NCBI GenBank assembly: GCA_023393235.1
Contig: JAEWMH010000040.1
Location: forward strand, 1-31,292
Origin: Bacillota bacterium
GTDB taxonomy: Bacteria; Bacillota; Bacilli; Paenibacillales; NBRC-103111
Reading direction: 5' to 3'
DNA: 31,292 nucleotides
The position numbers and the translations under genes were made by a program. The notes beneath the pieces were generated by a model. That model saw only the letters and a list, made by a program, of their open reading frames with translations, was not told where the DNA came from and searched no databases. This document shows, piece after piece, positions 15,614-25,400 of this stretch (position 1 is its first letter; each line of letters opens with the position of its first letter).

Positions 15614-15792
15614 AAATGCAAAAGTGCAGTTATTGTGCGAACCAGACGCTTAAATAGGAGGCTGAAATGCAAAAGTGCATCTATTCCCGCCGATTACCAC
15701 CCGGTTGGCGGTTTCAGCGAAAAATAGATGCACTTTTGCAGGATCGCACCAGCAGATGGGGATCACGGTCAAAAATAGCTGCACTTTTGCAG
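15614..15792. repeat. Four-copy TGCAAAAGTGCA repeat, two copies in each orientation
   Basis: Plus copies at 15614-15634 and 15664-15685 and minus copies at 15721-15742 and 15771-15792 share the core TGCAAAAGTGCATCTATT. The inner two form an almost perfect 18-19-bp stem. Each core is itself a tiny hairpin TGCA-AAAG-TGCA; in the two minus copies it is followed by CTATTTTT, so read from the cyd side both look like intrinsic terminators. This is the only terminator-like structure after cydC. The remainder of 15516-15815 shows nothing else. Confidence 0.75.
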
Positions 15793-15815
15793 GTTAGCAC
15801 AGTCACAACTTTCCT

Positions 15816-17594
15816 TTAACCCCTTGCTTCCTGCCACACACTTTCTGCCTGCTGCAGCCGGAACAGCCGCCAGTATTCGCCCTGCAGTTGGAGCAGCTCC
15901 TCATGGGTGCCGCGTTCCACAATCTGTCCGTTCTTGAGAACAAGGATATGGTCCATCCGCTCCAGCCCCGTCAGCTTGTGGGTAATCCACAACACTGACT
16001 TGCCGGGGAAGGCCGCCGCCTCTGCCTGGCGCAGGAACGCCTCCTCCGTCACACTGTCCAGCCCCGCCGTCGGCTCATCGAACAGGAGCACCGGCGCATT
16101 GCGGAGCAGCGCCCGGGCCAGCCCCAGCCGCTGGCGTTCGCCCCCGGACAGCCGGGAGCCCCATTCCCCGATTAGCGTGTCGTAGCCCTCAGGCAGCGCC
16201 ATGATCGTATCGTGGATCTGCGCCGCCTTGGCGGCTTGCTCTATCTCTTCGTCCGTTGCCTCCGGACGGGCCAGCAGGAGATTGTCCCGGACCGATTCGT
16301 TGAACAGCTGTACATGCTGGGATACCACGGCAAACCGGTCCCGCACTGCCTCGTCCGGCAGCCGAGCCAGCTCCTGCCCGTCCAGCTGCACGCTCCCGGC
16401 CTCGTAGGGCCGGAGCTTCAGCAGGACCTGGAGCAGCGAGCTTTTGCCGGCGCCGCTCTCACCTACCACGGCCACCCGCCGTCCCATCGGGAGGCCGAAG
16501 CTGATGCCATCCAGGGCCGCAGGCTCGGATGGCCCGTACCGGAACGCCATCCGCTCCACGTGGATGGCGAAGCCTGCTTCCGGCAGCGGCTGCGCGGCTG
16601 CCGTAGCTTCTGTGCTGGCGGATGGCGTCTCCGGGCCGCCGGCATCCGCCAGCTTGAACAGCCGTTCGGCGGCCGCCATAATGCCGCCGAACTGCTGGAA
16701 GGTCTGCGGAAGCGGCGCCACCGCCTCGAAGCTGGCCAGGGCCACCATGGCCAGCACCGGCAGGGCAATGCCGCTGAGCGCCTGTGCGGCCACCAGCGGG
16801 ATGGCCGCCAAGAGCATCAGCCACATAGCCGCCTGGGTGCAGGCCACCATCAAACCGGACGCCACGGCGGCCGTCCGGTTCTGGCCCTTCTGCAGCGCCG
16901 ACAGCCGGCGCTGGTCCGCCTCCACCCGGGCGGTGGCCTCCTCTGCCCGGCCGTACACCAGGAGCTCCGGCAAGCCCATGATTAGATCATTGGCATTTGC
17001 ATAGAGCTCCCCGCGGCAGGCGGCGGTTTCTTGCCCTCTCCGCCTTCCCGCCAGATGGGATAACGCGGGAACCGCCACGCCTCCCAGCACCAGCATCACG
17101 GCCAGGATCAGGCCGAAGCGGATATCCCACCAGGCTACGATCCCGATGCCGAGAAGCGCTGCCAGCACAGCCACCAGCGGAGGCGATAATACCCGCAGAT
17201 AAAAATTCTGCAGCTCGTTCACATCGCTGACCACCGAACCCAACACATCCCCGCTGCGCCGGTCCTCCAGCAGCACCGTGCCTCTGGGTTCGATGCGAGT
17301 GTAAATCCACGTGCGCAAATCCGCCAACACCCGGAAGGTAACGTCATGGGAGGCCAGCCGTTCCAGATAGCGGAAGACACCCCGGGAGAGGCCGAAAAAC
17401 CGGACGCCCACAATGGGCACCCAAACCAGCAGCACCGTCTCCGGCCGCAAGGCGGCTTTGGCGATGAGATAACCGGAGGCCCCCATCAGCCCGATATTGG
17501 CGCCGATGGTTAGGAAGCCAAGCAGTACAGCCAGGAAAGCCCGGCCCTTGTAGCGGCCGACAAAAGCCAATGTTCTGCGGAAGGTGCTGTTCAT
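15816..17594 (-). CDS. cydC: CydC, thiol-reductant ABC exporter subunit
   Basis: A 592-residue half-transporter with six N-terminal transmembrane helices and a C-terminal ATPase. With CydD it exports cysteine/glutathione-type thiols needed for cytochrome bd assembly. Early membrane motifs typical of CydC are present (LMGASGYLIAKAA and GVRFFGLSRGVFRYLERL). Walker A is GESGAGKS (378-385), the ABC signature LSGGE (482-486), Walker B VLLFDEP (502-508), and the H-loop is ITHK. An Ala/Thr-rich linker (about 320-340) joins the two domains. The ATG overlaps the cydD stop in an ATGA quartet, indicating translational coupling, and GGAGGTGA precedes it. Last gene of cydABCD. Confidence 0.93.
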   Translation of the reverse strand: MNSTFRRTLAFVGRYKGRAFLAVLLGFLTIGANIGLMGASGYLIAKAALRPETVLLVWVPIVGVRFFGLSRGVFRYLERLASHDVTFRVLADLRTWIYTRIEPRGTVLLEDRRSGDVLGSVVSDVNELQNFYLRVLSPPLVAVLAALLGIGIVAWWDIRFGLILAVMLVLGGVAVPALSHLAGRRRGQETAACRGELYANANDLIMGLPELLVYGRAEEATARVEADQRRLSALQKGQNRTAAVASGLMVACTQAAMWLMLLAAIPLVAAQALSGIALPVLAMVALASFEAVAPLPQTFQQFGGIMAAAERLFKLADAGGPETPSASTEATAAAQPLPEAGFAIHVERMAFRYGPSEPAALDGISFGLPMGRRVAVVGESGAGKSSLLQVLLKLRPYEAGSVQLDGQELARLPDEAVRDRFAVVSQHVQLFNESVRDNLLLARPEATDEEIEQAAKAAQIHDTIMALPEGYDTLIGEWGSRLSGGERQRLGLARALLRNAPVLLFDEPTAGLDSVTEEAFLRQAEAAAFPGKSVLWITHKLTGLERMDHILVLKNGQIVERGTHEELLQLQGEYWRLFRLQQAESVWQEARG

Positions 17595-19672
17595 GCCTTC
17601 TCACCTCCCCCTACATTGGGTACAGTCAATCCAGCCGCATCCGCCGGATGCTGGTTATCCGCTTCCCCTTTAGCCCCCGCCGCTTCCACGGATGCTGCTT
17701 TTGCTTCTACTTTCGCTTCTACTTCTACTTTTGCTATCGCTTCTGCTTTCGCTTTTGCTTCTATTTCTACTTCTGCTTCACTCCGCATCAATGCCGCTGC
17801 GGCTTCCATGCCATCTCCGCCCTGCGCCTGCACCATCCGCGCATAGACGCTGCCGCTGCGCGCCAGCAGCTCCTCAGGCCGGCCCGCCTCTACGATGCGG
17901 CCCTGCTCCAGCACCACCAGCCAGTCCGCATGGCGGACCGTATCCAGCCGGTGGGCGGCCATCAGAACGGTGCGCCCGCGCACCAGCTCCGTCCACGCCT
18001 CCTGCACCAACGCCTCATTCTGCGCATCCAATTGAGCCGTCGGTTCATCCAACAGCAGCACCGGCGCATCCCGGAGCAGCGCCCGGGCAATGGACAGCCG
18101 CTGCATCTGGCCGCCGCTTAAGCGGACAGCCTCGCCGATGGGCGTGTCATAACCCTGGGGCAGCCGGGCGATGAATTCATCCGCCCGGGCCAGCCTTGCC
18201 GCGGCCAATACCTCGTCCCGCGAAGCGTTGGGACGCCCCAACCGGATATTGTCCAGCAACGTGCCCTGGAACAGATGTGTCGTCTGCGCGACCACCGCCA
18301 GCTTGCTGCGCCACCAGGACATGGACAGCTCCGCCATTTCGGTGCCGTTTACGCAGATACTCCCCTCCGTCGGCCGCAGGAAACCCTGCAGCAGCTCCAA
18401 GAGGGTGCTTTTGCCCGCGCCGGTATGTCCGATCACAGCCACCCGCTGGCCCGGCTCCACCGTGAGGCTGATGCCGGACAAAGCCAAGGGAAGCTCGGCC
18501 GAAGCCGCCGTTCCCCCGTCTTCAGGCAGCTTGTCCGCCGTCCTCCCGACATTGGCACCGCCGCCGGCTTCCTGCTCTTCCTGCAGCGCAGCTTCCTCTT
18601 CGTCCGCCGCCGCTTTCTCCACCCGCGGATAACGAAAACCCACCTCCGCCAGCTCGATCCGGTAGCCGCCTCCAACCACCGCAGGCTCCGGTTTCTGCCC
18701 GTCAGGCCGGTCCGTCAAGCCTGGTGCCTCTGCATCCAGGAGCTCGAAGATCCGCTCCGCGGCAATCCGCCCGTTCATCCCCGTATGGAACTGGGTGCCT
18801 AACGCCCGCACCGGGCCGTAATATTCCGGCGCCAGCAGCAGCACAGCGTAGGCGTTGTAAAAGTCAATGCTGCCGTCAATTAGCCGCAGCCCCAGGAACA
18901 CCGCCACCACGGCGGTGCACAGGGTAGCAAACAGCTCCATCACAAAGGCTGACATAAAGGCCAGCCGCAGCGTGCCCATGGTTGCCTTCCGGTGCTCCTC
19001 GCCGATCCGGGCAATAATCCGGATCTGCTCCCGGCTGCGGTTGAAGATCCGCAGCGTCGGCAGCCCTCTTACCACATCGTGGAAGTGACCGCTCAAGTAA
19101 CCCAATAGCCGGTACTGCTTGGCCGTTTTGGCCTTGGTGGTCATCCCGATAATAATCATGAAGAAAATCAACAGCGGCATGGTGACCGCAAGAATTAACG
19201 TAGAGGTCAGATCCATACGCAGCGTAGCGCACAGCACGGCAATGGGAATCAGCGTGGACAAGGCCACTTGAGGAATATACCGGGCCAGGAAGCTCTCCAG
19301 CTGCTCCACACCCTCGTACAGCGTGGAGAGCAGCTCGCCGCTGCGCTCCTTTTTGATGGCTTGCGGCCCCAGCTCCGCCAGCTTGCGGACCATACGCACC
19401 CGCAAGTCCTCCTTGATGCGCGCCGCCATATCCGTGGACACCCACTCACTTGCGATATGAACCAGTACCCTTAGGCCAATCCATCCCAATAGAACAAAAA
19501 GAGCGGGGAGAAGCTCCTCCAGCCCTTCCCCGCCCAAAAATACCCGGTCTGTAATTCTGGCGATCCACACGGCCTCCAGAATAATCAGAATGCCGCCGGC
19601 CAATCCCAGGCATACGCTCGCTGCAAATAACACACGGGCGGCCGGCGCGCTTTTCATAAGACGCTTCATCAT
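17591..19672 (-). CDS. cydD: CydD, thiol-reductant ABC exporter subunit, with unusual insert and tail
   Basis: A 693-residue half-transporter, about 110 residues longer than typical CydD (about 570-590). Six membrane helices fill the first 300 residues. The ATPase has Walker A GHTGAGKS (415-422), signature LSGGQ (518-522), Walker B VLLLDEP (538-544) and H-loop AAHRL. Two additions explain the length: an acidic insert at about 351-393 near the start of the ATPase domain, rich in Glu/Ala/Gly, and a C-terminal tail from about 622 with an alternating Glu-Ala-Lys-Val composition. The tail is encoded by a 12-bp-periodic DNA repeat. Its start follows the cydB stop by one base; ATG codons at 19672, 19669 and 19657 are all possible, with no strong ribosome site to decide. 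Confidence 0.92.
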   Translation of the reverse strand: MMKRLMKSAPAARVLFAASVCLGLAGGILIILEAVWIARITDRVFLGGEGLEELLPALFVLLGWIGLRVLVHIASEWVSTDMAARIKEDLRVRMVRKLAELGPQAIKKERSGELLSTLYEGVEQLESFLARYIPQVALSTLIPIAVLCATLRMDLTSTLILAVTMPLLIFFMIIIGMTTKAKTAKQYRLLGYLSGHFHDVVRGLPTLRIFNRSREQIRIIARIGEEHRKATMGTLRLAFMSAFVMELFATLCTAVVAVFLGLRLIDGSIDFYNAYAVLLLAPEYYGPVRALGTQFHTGMNGRIAAERIFELLDAEAPGLTDRPDGQKPEPAVVGGGYRIELAEVGFRYPRVEKAAADEEEAALQEEQEAGGGANVGRTADKLPEDGGTAASAELPLALSGISLTVEPGQRVAVIGHTGAGKSTLLELLQGFLRPTEGSICVNGTEMAELSMSWWRSKLAVVAQTTHLFQGTLLDNIRLGRPNASRDEVLAAARLARADEFIARLPQGYDTPIGEAVRLSGGQMQRLSIARALLRDAPVLLLDEPTAQLDAQNEALVQEAWTELVRGRTVLMAAHRLDTVRHADWLVVLEQGRIVEAGRPEELLARSGSVYARMVQAQGGDGMEAAAALMRSEAEVEIEAKAKAEAIAKVEVEAKVEAKAASVEAAGAKGEADNQHPADAAGLTVPNVGGGEKA
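17694..17780. repeat. Hexamer/12-mer microsatellite inside cydD
   Basis: The plus strand is a run of GCTTCT, ACTTCT, ACTTTT, GCTTTC and similar hexamers with a 12-bp tendency, strongly pyrimidine-rich. On the coding strand it encodes alternating charged and small residues (EAEVEIEAKAKAEA and similar). All units are multiples of three, so slippage would change tail length without breaking the frame. Confidence 0.85.
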
Positions 19673-19673
19673 A

Positions 19674-20678
19674 TTAGTAGTCCAGGTGGTCCTTGATGCT
19701 AACCCGCTTGCGGAATGCCCAGTAGGTCCAGCCCTGGTACGCCAATACCAGCGGTACGGTAGTCAGCGCGATAACGGTCATCACCTTCAGGGTATATTCG
19801 TTAGAAGCGGCGTTATGGATGGTCAGGCTCCAGTCCGGGTTAAGCGAGCTGATCATCACCCGGGGATACAGACACATGAATACTGTTACAGTGGACAAAA
19901 CAATGGTCAAGCCGGTCATGATGAAAGCCCAGCCTTCTTTTTTGGCCTTCAGGAAATAACGGACCGACACCAGGCAGATGCCTGCCAGAATCGGAACGGC
20001 ACCAGGGTTGACCCCGGAGAACATATCCGTTTCGAAGTAGCTTAGAATAACGAAGACAAAAACGGAGATGGTGGCCAGCGCCCCCACCTTCAGGGCAAAT
20101 TGGTGAGCCCGCTCACGCAGATGCTCGTCGGTTTTGAGAGCCAGGAAAAGCGCGCCGTGAAGCAGGAACAGCAGAACCACGCTCACACCCGCCACAACGG
20201 AATAGATGCTGATCAGGTCCCAGAAGGAGCCTACATAGTTCATGTCCTTGTCGATGGGCACACCGCGCATCAGGTTGGCCAAGGCTACGCCCCACAGAAG
20301 CGGAGGCAGCAGGCTGCCGAAGAAGATGGTCCAGTCCCAGAGGCTTCTCCACTTGGGATTCTGGAGCTTGCTGCGGAATTCGAAGGATACGCCGCGTCCG
20401 ATGAGAGCCAGCAGCATCAGGAACAAAGCCATATAAAATCCGCTAAACAGCGTCGCATACCAATGGGGGAATGCAGCGAACATGGCGCCGCCGGCCGTAA
20501 TCAGCCAGACCTCATTGCCGTCCCAGACCGGGCCGATGGTGTTGATCAGCACCCGGCGCTCCACATCCTCCTTGCCCAGGAAGGGGACCAGCATACCCAC
20601 GCCGAAGTCGAAGCCCTCCAGGAAGAAAAAGCCGACAAACAGCACTGTGATCAGAATAAACCATAGGGTTTCATACAT
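19674..20678 (-). CDS. cydB: Cytochrome bd ubiquinol oxidase subunit II
   Basis: A 334-residue polytopic subunit of the high-affinity terminal oxidase. The N-terminus WFILITVLFVGFFFLEGFDF, the conserved IGPVWDGNEVWLI and the FPHWYATLFSGFY segment are typical, with about eight or nine membrane helices in total. Length fits Firmicutes CydB (about 335-340). The ATG at 20678 is 23 bp after the cydA stop and is preceded by a weak GCGAGGCGG site. It supports heme-bearing CydA and is required for assembly. Confidence 0.96.
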   Translation of the reverse strand: MYETLWFILITVLFVGFFFLEGFDFGVGMLVPFLGKEDVERRVLINTIGPVWDGNEVWLITAGGAMFAAFPHWYATLFSGFYMALFLMLLALIGRGVSFEFRSKLQNPKWRSLWDWTIFFGSLLPPLLWGVALANLMRGVPIDKDMNYVGSFWDLISIYSVVAGVSVVLLFLLHGALFLALKTDEHLRERAHQFALKVGALATISVFVFVILSYFETDMFSGVNPGAVPILAGICLVSVRYFLKAKKEGWAFIMTGLTIVLSTVTVFMCLYPRVMISSLNPDWSLTIHNAASNEYTLKVMTVIALTTVPLVLAYQGWTYWAFRKRVSIKDHLDY

Positions 20679-20701
20679 GACGTTGCCGCCTCGCTTTCAT
20701 C

Positions 20702-22081
20702 TTATAATTTGGTGGGATGGGCAATGTGGCCGTGCAAATCGCCTCCGGCCTCCACACCCTTCTTCACGAAGTGCACGAACAGATACACCAAAGCGGCTGC
20801 GATCAGCCCATACACCACAGTGAAGCCGATGAGCGAGGTTAATACCATGCCGGCGGATACTGTAGGCGACACGCCGTCCGTTGTCTTTTGCAGACCGAAA
20901 ACAACCCATGGCTGGCGGCCTACCTCGGTCATAATCCATCCGGTAGAATTGGCGATAAAGGGAAGCGCGATGGTCCAGACCATCAGCTTCAGGTAAAGCT
21001 TGTTATTCATCAACCGGTTCCGCACCATAGCCACTACACCGTACAAAGCGGCAAGGATCATCAGCGTGCCGGAGCCGACCATAAGCCGGAAGCTCCAGAA
21101 GGTGGTGCGGACAGGCGGTATATAATTTCCGGGGCCGTAGAGCGCCTGGTATTCCTCATTAATCTGGTTCATACCCTTGACGCTGCCGTGCAGCTTGTTA
21201 TAGGCGAGAATACTGAGAACACTCGGCACCTGCACCTCTGCCATGTTCTCCTTGCTGGCAGGGTCAATAATAGCGAACAGTGTAAACGGCGCCGAATCTC
21301 CTGTTGTGTTCCACAGCGCCTCCGCAGCGGCCATTTTCATAGGCTGGGACACCATCAGATGCTGCGCTTGGCTGTGGCCGACTACAGCGGTCAGCACGCT
21401 GGATACCAACGCTACCACAATACCCAATTGGAAGGTAGGCTTGAACATCTCTACCTCATGCTTGCGCACCAGCTTGTAGGCGCTGATGCCGGCCATGAAG
21501 AAGGAGCCTGTCGCCAGTGCCCCAAAGACAACGTGGGGGAATTCCACCCACAGCTGGGGATTGGCCAGCAGGGCGAAGAAGTCGATCATTTCCGCCCGTC
21601 CGTTCTGAATGGCATACCCCACCGGCTCCTGCATAAAGGAGTTGGCGGTGAGAATCCACAGTGCGGACAAGGTTGTGCCGATGGCCACTAGCCAGATTGC
21701 CGCCAGGTGAACCTTCTTGTTCAGACGGTCCCAGCCGAAAATCCAGACGCCCAGGAAGGTGGATTCCAGGAAGAAGGAGACCAATGCTTCCACAGCCAGC
21801 GGGCCGCCGAACACTGCTCCCACGTACCGGGAATAATCGGACCAGTTCATACCGAACTGGAACTCCTGCATAATCCCCGTTACCACACCCACAGCGAAGT
21901 TTAGCAGGAACAGCTTGCCCCAGAACTGGGACATTTTCTTGTAGTTGTCATCCTTCTTCACCACATAAAGCGTGTTGAGGATGGCGATCAGAAACACCAA
22001 ACCAATCGTAAGCGGAACGAACAAAAAGTGATAGACCGTGGTAATACCAAACTGCCATCGAGCCAGAATCACCGAATCCAA
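20702..22081 (-). CDS. cydA: Cytochrome bd ubiquinol oxidase subunit I
   Basis: A 459-residue heme-bearing subunit that oxidises quinol and reduces oxygen to water at the cytoplasmic membrane. The heme b595 ligand is H18 in TTVYHFLFVPLTIGL. The b558 ligands are expected at His in FPHVVFGALATGSF and Met in FWSFRLMVGSG. The catalytic acidic residue lies in the FFLEST helix. The quinol loop is short, as in Bacillus-type enzymes. The ATG at 22081 follows AGGAG. First gene of cydABCD, whose members are separated by 23 bp, 1 bp and a 4-bp overlap. Such operons are induced at low oxygen; a candidate operator is present upstream. Confidence 0.97.
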   Translation of the reverse strand: MDSVILARWQFGITTVYHFLFVPLTIGLVFLIAILNTLYVVKKDDNYKKMSQFWGKLFLLNFAVGVVTGIMQEFQFGMNWSDYSRYVGAVFGGPLAVEALVSFFLESTFLGVWIFGWDRLNKKVHLAAIWLVAIGTTLSALWILTANSFMQEPVGYAIQNGRAEMIDFFALLANPQLWVEFPHVVFGALATGSFFMAGISAYKLVRKHEVEMFKPTFQLGIVVALVSSVLTAVVGHSQAQHLMVSQPMKMAAAEALWNTTGDSAPFTLFAIIDPASKENMAEVQVPSVLSILAYNKLHGSVKGMNQINEEYQALYGPGNYIPPVRTTFWSFRLMVGSGTLMILAALYGVVAMVRNRLMNNKLYLKLMVWTIALPFIANSTGWIMTEVGRQPWVVFGLQKTTDGVSPTVSAGMVLTSLIGFTVVYGLIAAALVYLFVHFVKKGVEAGGDLHGHIAHPTKL

Positions 22082-22182
22082 AGCTCCTCATCTCCCTTTC
22101 TAGAGTACAGCGCAGCCCAATATGGCCGCACCAAACAGCCGAATCTCGTGCCGGCCTGCAGGGTACTTTGTGAACTAAAATG

Positions 22183-22203
22183 ATTATAAGATAGTTCTAT
22201 CTT
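22183..22203 (-). promoter_or_regulatory. Candidate -10 box and 16-bp palindrome upstream of cydA
   Basis: On the minus strand a TATAAT box (22183-22188) is directly preceded by the perfect palindrome AAGATAGAACTATCTT (22188-22203), which would occupy the -35/-10 spacer. No good -35 box is seen, which suits an activated or repressed promoter. A Rex-like half-site TTGTGAA lies at 22168-22174, near the expected start, without its partner arm. The rest of 22082-22430 is AT-rich leader DNA for the two divergent operons. Confidence 0.5.
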
Positions 22204-22430
22204 TTAAAATAGTACGGATCAATATAAAAATCCCTGTTCCGTCTAGAATTCGATTTTTGGACACATTTTATACATGGAATTTCGCTTGGTTTTCTTCAAA
22301 ATGTTCCCAAAATGAGATGAAAAAAAATAGGAGGAGATCGTTATAAACGATTTTCCACTTGTATCCAAGTCTCCCCGCGGAGTAAGGTTAGAATGGACAG
22401 CACTTACATTGAGAGCGGAGGGAAGAAGCC

Positions 22431-25400
22431 ATGGAGAGCATCCCGACAATATCTGCCGGACCAGTCCGCATTGTGGAGTACAACCACTCCTACGCCGCTG
22501 CCGTAGCGGACATGTGGAACAGGAGCACGGAGAGCTGGGGCGGCGGCCACAGCAGACGGACACCCGAGAGCGTCATCCAGGATATGGACAGCACGATTAA
22601 TCTTCACGTATTTTTGGCTATGGACGGGGAGGAAGTGGTGGGCTTCTGCAGCTTCTCCCATTACCAGCTGGACGAGGGAGCGCTTTATGTACCCTTGCTC
22701 AATGTCCGGCCGGATTACCATAACCGCAAGGTGGGCAAGGCCCTGATTCTGCATGCCGTGGCCAAAACGGTGGAGCTGGGCTGGCCCCGTCTGGACCTGT
22801 TCACCTGGGCCGGCAATACGAAAGCGGTACCCATGTATAAGAAGTGCGGGTTTTTCTGGGAAAAGAAGGACGACGGGGTCCATCTGATGAATTATATTCC
22901 CACCGTACTGCAAACGGAGGCCCTGGAGCCGTATTTGAATAATCTGGACTGGTACTCGGATAGCACCCGCCCCATCCAGATCCAGCCCGACGGGGAAACC
23001 CTCAGCGGGAAGTTCGATATTTTCCGGTATTCCTGGCAGAAGGACGGGCAGGAGCTCCATGTGGATTTCGAAAAGACCGGGCGGGGCATCTGGGCGATCG
23101 ACACACCCGACTATGAGATCCGCACGGAAATTGCCGGGCATGATCTGGTGTTCGGAAGAACCTACCCTGTTCGTTACCATATCCGCAGCAAAACCGGCGA
23201 ACCGGTGGTTTGTGAGATTGCAGGCCAAGATTCCAGGAACATCCGGCTGGAGCTCAACCGTACAGTAACGGTTACCGGCACGGAAATCGTCGAAGGCCTG
23301 TTTCGGGTTGACCCGGTGGAGGAGGAGCAAAGCAGCTGGAAAACCCATCCTGTTGTCCTCTCCCAGTGGACTATCAACGGGCGTAAAGCCGAGCTGCGGG
23401 CAGGCATCGCACCGTTGTTTCCGGCCAAGCTGGCTATGGCGGGCCCGGAGCTGGAGCATTTTGCAGGTACCCGGGAAACCCTGTTCTTAAATATTGAGAA
23501 CCAGCTTGCCGAAGAGACGGAATTCCGGTTTTCCCTTCCGGCGGCAGAGTTTATCCGCTTCGAGAATCCTACCATCTCCGTCCGGGTTCCGGGCTTAGGC
23601 AAGGCCTCGGTGGCGGTGGCTTATGAGCTTCTTTCGTTTGGCGTTTATTCTGCCTCTCTGGCTGTAGAAGCTATAACCCCCGCCTCAGGGGAAACCATTG
23701 CCTTCGAGCATGCCTTAAGTCTGGTCTTTCGCGGGCATACAGGGCGGTTTGAGGGCCAGGACCGGAAATACGCCTATACCGCCTGCGGCCCCAACATGCT
23801 GGCGCTCAACAAAGAAAACAATGAGCTTCGGATTCGCCGTACCCATATGGGCGGAGCCCTGTTCTGGGGTTACCCGAGGCTGGGCAAACCTTATTCTTCG
23901 GAGTTCAGCAAAAAGAAGCCCGAGCATATCCGCCTGGAGCGGGACGGGGATGCCCAGCTGCTGGAGGCGGTTTATTCATCTGCCGACCACCCGGGCGCTG
24001 TGATCAAATCCGTAGCGCGGGTATGGGAAAGCGGCTTTATCGAGCATTATTATACGGTGGAGAATCAGTCGGACACCCCATTGGCTGACGATCTGAAGCT
24101 GCTGGAATGCTTCCGTTATGAGCTGAAGGATACCGTATTGCCTTACGATGGGCTTTATCTTACCTTGAACGATGCCCCTGCCCAGCATTTGGACCAATGG
24201 GAGCCGCGTCGGATCAGCGAAAATTGGCTGTTTTCCCGCAATGAAAAAATCACCTACGGCGTATTTTGGGCCGAAGGTCAGCAGCTGATGAAGTCCGATT
24301 GGCTGTTTGGTCTTGAGCATTCTGTAGGTGGTTTACCGGCCGGAGGTTCGGTCCGGACCGCGTCCACCTGGGTGGCGATCGGGGTGTTCGCCGATTGGCA
24401 GGATTTCCGGGCATACGTGCGCCGAGCCCGTGAGGAAAATCCCCCCCATTTAACCGGTTATCTGGAGCTGAAGGCCAACGGGGGCAATCCTTTTTCCAAT
24501 GGAAGCTACCAGGTGGAGGTTGTGGACCACAAGCTGTCGTCTCTCGCCGGCAAGCTAACCTTGCAATCAGCCGACGGGACACCACTTGAGAGCCGCGAGA
24601 TAGAAGCGGAGGAAAATCTTCACACTGTTACTCTGGAACGCTCCAAGCCTGTTGGTTTTGGCCAGGCAGACCGGCTGCGGCTGGTTTACGAAGGGCAGGA
24701 CGCCCGCTTGGAGCGCTCCGCTGCCGTATTCCCCGTGTCGCAGGAAGCCGTGACGTGGGAGCGGTTTGACGGAGAAGCAGGAGAGCTTCTACGCTTGGGC
24801 AACGGCATTATGACACTGGACGTTTCGCCTGTTTTTGGCAGCGCCGCCCATTCACTCGTCTACCAAGGCCGGGAATGGCTGCACAGCTCCTACCCGGCTC
24901 CCGGCCCGCGTTCCTGGTGGAACCCTTGGCTGGGCGGTTTGGGAATCGATGTGGACGGAATGTCCCCGTTAAGCCAGCATCAGGAGGCCCGCAGAGCCGA
25001 CTTTGTTCAGCTGCAGGATAGCTGCGGCAACAGCTGGTCCGGCATCCGGCTCCGCCTTCAAGTGGAGCGGCATGAACGGAACCGGGGCTTGATCGTAGAT
25101 CAGTATTATCTGATGCTGCCGGGAGCCCCCGTACTGGCAAAGGTTAACCGGGTTATCAACCGGACCGGACTGGGTCATCCGAAGCTGCAGCTTATGGACC
25201 GGAACTTTTTCCATCCCGGCGCAGCTCATGACACAGGCTGGACCCAGAAGGAGGACCGGATTACCTTCAAGCTTGGAACCAGTGAAGATGAATGGAAGAT
25301 GAACGGTTATTTTGCCCTTGGCTCCACAGCGCATGAGGACCTGCTTCAATCGGCCTTCAGCCCGGATGGCACAAACGGATTTGTCTATTTCAACAATCAG

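Noticed and set aside
22168..22187. Rex site upstream of cydA
   Set aside because: Only the TTGTGAA arm is present; the opposite arm does not match, so it was not called.
22404..23459. 351-codon minus-strand open frame
   Set aside because: It is antisense to the GNAT gene, which has a clear domain and ribosome site.
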